From the NCBI GenBank assembly GCA_032718475.1, contig JAUCBJ010009071.1:1-38642 (forward strand): a stretch of 38,642 nucleotides of DNA, read 5' to 3'. Positions within the stretch are counted from its first letter, which is position 1; each line of letters begins with the position of its first letter. The position numbers were made by a program, and so were the translations under genes. This document shows, in pieces, positions 37,601 to 38,642 of this stretch. A model generated the notes under the pieces. The model was not told the DNA's origin and did not search any database. It saw only the letters and a program-made list of their open reading frames with translations. The stretch comes from Nemertoderma westbladi. Its lineage: Eukaryota; Xenacoelomorpha; Nemertodermatida; Nemertodermatidae.

Positions 37601-38445
37601 CGGCGATCTGCATTTGAACGTCGGAACTCACCCACTGCTTGGCATCCCACGCTATTTCCGAGTTCAAAAACTCATCCGGAGCCATTTTGAAGGTCTCCCT
37701 GAGTTTATCCTGAGTATCTGGACCGTTGAATGTGAGGAAGAACTTGAGTATCGGGTCGGGTGCAAAGGCGGGATGTACGGGCCACGAGATTGACGAATCG
37801 ACGGAGCCACTTCCGACGAATTTCGATAAATTCAGGCCGGGTGTCCAAGAACTTCTTGGGAGGAAGACGAGTGGACCTTACGATAGGGAAACTTCGAGAG
37901 CATAACTTCGTAAAATGCGAGAAAATCCGAGTATCTACGAGTTACTTTGACGCGGTACTTGGAGCTGGTTACATGGTACTCCACGTGTTTCAGTATAAGA
38001 CCTTTTGTTTCCGCGGCCATTTCCACTTGTATAGAGTCGAAGGCCACGACATCATCGTATTTGTTACCCGAGTATTCGAGGTTGTTTCCCTTCTCCAGAT
38101 CCCAACCCATTCTCTGATGGTGTCGAGATTTGCCGATTCGAAGTTGGGCACCGGCAGATCGCCGCTAAATGTCTCGAATATTTTATCGTCTATTGTGGTT
38201 CGGCCGAGCTGGGCAAAGGCGGTGAGGGCCAGCGACTTATAGAGGTTGGTTCGAGTCACAGCGGAATTCGGCGACTTGGAGGCGTTGTGTAGGATATCCT
38301 GGACTACGGGACCCGGAAGGCCCGATTTGGCAATGAGTTTCCCCACCAATGCGCGGTCTATTTCCGCGTGCCCATCCGCGGATAGAATGTTACAGAGTTC
38401 TCGATAGAAAGGAGGCACTACTCCGGCTGTGAATTCAACAGCCAT
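7603..38445 (-). CDS. SNX8: Sorting nexin 8 orthologue, multi-exon (exons at 38445-37525, 14195-13963, 13482-13325, 7873-7745, 7656-7603)
   Basis: SNX8 is a PX-BAR sorting nexin of early endosomes: the PX domain binds phosphoinositides and the BAR domain dimerises and senses or bends membrane during endosome-to-Golgi sorting. Joining five exons on the minus strand gives about 497 residues (human SNX8 is about 465). An EH-like region lies at about residues 5-100, PX at about 134-243 with the RRYSDF motif at about 170-175, and BAR from about 265 to the end. Junction phases agree at every intron. The C-terminal exons match SNX8 closely, for example DLCERHEKGV and, across a junction, NRIQRQ|ESELSVMEHRNS. 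Two of the four introns are filled with minisatellites that begin at their donor sites. The first exon carries three single-base frame breaks, so the copy may be functional with assembly errors, or a pseudogene. The terminal exon is tentative. Confidence 0.85.
7745..7873 (-). CDS. SNX8: SNX8 exon encoding the last BAR-domain helix region
   Basis: The exon is 129 nt (43 codons, phase 0 at both ends), bounded by the acceptor TATTATCGTCCTACAG and the donor GAG|GTAATT. It encodes ESELSVMEHRNSYSLHCLCL followed by EAQLVFVYMELLPRALENLS and QNE. This aligns without gaps to the C-terminal part of SNX8, where a short charged segment leads into a (N)YFSLYCL-like core and a QLIHVYLPL-like helix. It was found from similarity and splice signals because it is too short to stand out as an open frame. 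Its acceptor lies only about 60 bp from the end of the 56-bp minisatellite. Confidence 0.85.
7874..13324 (-). other. SNX8 intron (5.45 kb) made almost entirely of the 56-bp minisatellite
   Basis: The donor is CAG|GTGTGT at 13324 and the acceptor CCTACAG ends at 7874. The tandem array begins at the donor itself and runs to about 7935, leaving roughly 60 bp of non-repeat sequence (ACAATAATAATAATAATTTA and a short pyrimidine-poor tract) before the acceptor. The branch point must lie either in this short tail or in the last repeat units. Confidence 0.85.
7935..13342 (-). repeat. 56-bp minisatellite (~96 copies) seeded at an SNX8 splice donor
   Basis: On the transcribed (minus) strand each unit reads ...GGACAG|GTGTGTATCTGATAGC or ...GACAG|GTGCGTATCTGATAGT followed by GTGTCTAATAATCTGATACA. 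Two main variants often alternate: GCGAAGTTAGTG and GTGAGGATAGTG. The right-hand end overlaps the exon: the coding sequence GGATACAGAGACAG|GTGTGTATCTG is a degenerate unit lacking one 6-bp CCTGTC step. The leftmost unit (about 7950-7985) has the same short form. Blocks of 10-11 units recur, marked by TTATCAGACAC at about 11051, 11667 and 12227. A subset of units has CAG|TTGTGT, which destroys the donor dinucleotide. Confidence 0.95.
13319..13330 (-). promoter_or_regulatory. 5' splice site CAG|GTGTGT, founder of the 56-bp repeat
   Basis: The exon ends ...ATACAGAGACAG at 13325 and the intron starts GTGTGTATCTGATAGC. The same string recurs every 56 bp through the intron. If a later copy were used, the reading frame would enter GTG TGT ATC TGA, a stop three codons past the normal junction. 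Confidence 0.8.
13325..13482 (-). CDS. SNX8: SNX8 exon encoding the mid BAR domain (DLCERHEKG motif)
   Basis: The exon is 158 nt. The acceptor is TATACCCACACAG and the donor CAG|GTGTGT. Completing the split codon from the previous exon gives AFKDLCERHEKGVVKEHSTA, then LYKVGVMKQKKMDATVKTQG and VASMHYDNRIQRQ. DLCERHEKGV is a near-invariant block of SNX8. The exon ends in phase 0 and joins without a gap to ESELSVMEHRNS at 7873. Its last ~15 nt double as the first, degenerate unit of the 56-bp minisatellite, so coding sequence and repeat overlap here. Confidence 0.9.
13483..13962 (-). other. SNX8 intron of 480 bp without repeats
   Basis: A conventional short intron between the donor ACAG|GTTGGT (13962) and the acceptor CCCACACAG. 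I see no tandem repeat, transposon or RNA gene in it. The donor is weaker than those of the minisatellite introns, with T at +3 and G at +4. Confidence 0.75.
13963..14195 (-). CDS. SNX8: SNX8 exon encoding the first part of the BAR domain
   Basis: The exon is 233 nt. The acceptor is TTAATTTGTAG and the donor ACAG|GTTGGT. It encodes RTGLAADMLNSAKAAGL, then a WGDPHRWSELRAALKAIAP segment and NLADSEADTVADKMALLLDV. The pattern (ADML...GKEL-like helix, a Trp-containing linker, a LK.AL helix, then a DKxxLLLD helix) matches the start of the SNX8 BAR region. The first base completes an AGA codon begun by AG at the end of the upstream exon 23 kb away. The last G starts the GCT codon finished by the next exon. 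The residues just before this exon do not align to vertebrate SNX8 as closely as the rest. Confidence 0.88.
14196..14867. other. Unique 3' part of the large SNX8 intron
   Basis: AT-rich sequence with no convincing coding frame. An 86-codon open frame at 14440-14700 has no recognisable family and runs into the MITE-like element, so I leave it uncalled. The intron branch point should lie in the last 50 bp to the left (14196-14250). Confidence 0.5.
14675..14772. mobile_element. 98-bp MITE-like element with 25-bp terminal inverted repeats
   Basis: The left end is TTAGGGACCATCCTTTTAAG (14675-14694) followed by CAATA. The right end is TTGCTTAAATAAGGATGGTC then CCTAA (14748-14772), the inverse apart from a 2-3 bp indel. 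A second copy of the inner motif ATTGCTTAAATAAGGA is at about 14706-14721, so the interior can also fold. There is no coding capacity. The flanks do not show an obvious target duplication. Confidence 0.7.
16972..19582 (-). repeat. Higher-order repeat of 18 units (~757 bp) within the 42-bp array
   Basis: A marker unit pair, CAATCTACCATTGTTCC followed by ATTAACAATCGATCCACC, recurs so that the next unit starts at 16972, 17730 and 18487, spacings of 758 and 757 bp (18 x 42 = 756). The intervening order of ATTACC and CTTACC units is nearly the same each time. Further copies of the marker precede 19583, 20929 and 24245 at larger spacings, showing unequal block duplication. Confidence 0.8.
24716..24815. 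other. Assembly gap of exactly 100 N
   Basis: One hundred N bases interrupt the 42-bp array. The round number marks a placeholder of unknown true size. The left flank matches the 18-unit block family and the right flank starts exactly at the phase that opens the 3-kb duplication, so array length and order across this point are not reliable. Confidence 0.98.
24816..32600 (-). repeat. Tandem ~3.0-kb higher-order duplication (two full and one partial copy) in the 42-bp array
   Basis: The string CCGTTAAACACTCAACCCC occurs at 24816, 27797 and 30818, offsets of 2981 and 3021 bp (about 71-72 units). Many other variant units repeat at the same offsets, for example ATGGATACG near 25691, 28674 and 31695. 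The third copy fades near 32600. An older, partly matching copy lies at about 22400-24200 (offset 4218 to the second copy). Near-identity over 3 kb points to recent duplication or to assembly of collapsed or mis-joined reads. Confidence 0.8.
37519..37530 (-). promoter_or_regulatory. 5' splice site GAG|GTGAGT, founder of the 42-bp repeat
   Basis: The exon ends GGTAATGAG at 37525 and the intron opens GTGAGTGTTTAATGG. This near-consensus donor, which pairs well with the U1 snRNA 5' end, recurs in almost every 42-bp unit. GTAATG lies 8 nt upstream as a weaker alternative donor, but only GAG|GTGAGT leaves the AG that completes an arginine codon with the next exon. Using a later copy would read AGG TGA, an immediate stop. 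Confidence 0.8.
37525..38445 (-). CDS. SNX8: SNX8 first coding exon: EH-like region, PX domain and start of BAR (three frame breaks)
   Basis: ATG at 38445 is preceded in frame by a TGA about 30 bp upstream, which supports this start. The exon encodes an EH-like region (LIAKSGLPGPVVQDILHNA at about 37-55), a DSIQVEM...KGLILKHVEYHV strand set, RRYSDF (the PX phosphoinositide-binding motif), KFPYRKV, LPPKKFLDTRPEFIEIRRK and RRFVNLVAR, then HPAFAPDPILKFFLTFNGPD. Reading through needs three single-base changes: a base missing near 38100 (a GGG run), an extra base near 37870, and an extra base near 37776. After these, the length leaves exactly AG for the split arginine codon. Each break falls where homology runs on in the new frame. 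That favours assembly indels over decay, but I cannot exclude a pseudogene. Confidence 0.85.
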
Positions 38446-38642
38446 CAAGGCAGTAGTACCGGTACCTCAGTAAATAAGCCCCAATCAGGGAGACCTACCG
38501 CAGCTGCGCAGTACCGGTATTGCGGTAGGGGTAGGCATGGAATAAGTAATCAGTAATCAATAATCAATAATCAATAATGTCATCAGCATCGACATGATCA
38601 ACAACTAACAGAAGATTCAGTGCTCAGCCAGGATTTCTCCAA
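38446..38642 (-). other. Region upstream of SNX8 (5' UTR or promoter side)
   Basis: It contains short GGTACCGGTA-type repeats (38458-38524) and an AATCAATAATCA-type microsatellite (38545-38578). I do not see a clear TATA box or another gene. An additional 5' non-coding exon could lie beyond the window. Confidence 0.4.

Noticed and set aside
37479-38242. Plus-strand open frames over the SNX8 first exon (104 and 160 codons)
   Set aside because: They are antisense to a well-supported SNX8 exon and show no homology of their own.

Overview
This is eukaryotic DNA, almost certainly from an invertebrate animal. It holds one recognisable multi-exon gene with GT-AG introns, a decayed non-LTR retrotransposon, two hairpin or foldback elements, a MITE-like element and three large minisatellites. 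I see no bacterial operon, tRNA, rRNA or CRISPR. The gene is a sorting nexin 8 (SNX8) orthologue on the minus strand, entering at the right edge and ending near 7.6 kb. It has an EH-like N-terminus, a PX domain and a BAR domain, and would encode about 497 residues. The exact taxon cannot be fixed from the sequence. From memory, intronic minisatellites starting at the 5' end of introns were described in amphioxus under the name 'mirages', so an amphioxus-like animal is one candidate; I could not verify this.

Layout, left to right. 1-470 is AT-rich flank. 472-6925 was originally one 36-bp minisatellite, now split by a 5'-truncated, broken reverse transcriptase (3438-4490) and a 1.1-kb hairpin element whose arms are 15-bp tandem repeats (4558-5658). 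6926-7600 is AT-rich and carries a foldback element. The SNX8 exons then follow in reverse order: 7603-7656 (tentative terminal exon), 7745-7873, 13325-13482, 13963-14195 and 37525-38445. The intron 7874-13324 is almost wholly a 56-bp minisatellite of about 96 copies. The intron 14196-37524 (23.3 kb) is mostly a 42-bp minisatellite of about 540 copies with recent higher-order duplications and one 100-N gap. Roughly 28 kb of the 31-kb gene is tandem repeat.

The main discovery is at the exon edges. Both SNX8 minisatellites start exactly at an exon/intron boundary. In each, the repeat unit is a copy of the last 15-25 nt of the exon plus the start of the intron, so every unit carries a copy of the 5' splice site (GAG|GTGAGT in one, CAG|GTGTGT or CAG|GTGCGT in the other). 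The two repeats differ in sequence and unit length, so the same process (tandem amplification seeded at a splice donor, growing into the intron) seems to have happened twice in one gene. This leaves hundreds of donor-like sequences in a single pre-mRNA. In both introns, use of any later donor copy would bring in a stop codon at once.

Caveats. Exon 37525-38445 needs three single-base corrections to read through. These look like sequencing or assembly indels, but pseudogene status is not excluded. The long open frames inside the 36-bp and 42-bp arrays follow from unit lengths divisible by three and are not called as genes.
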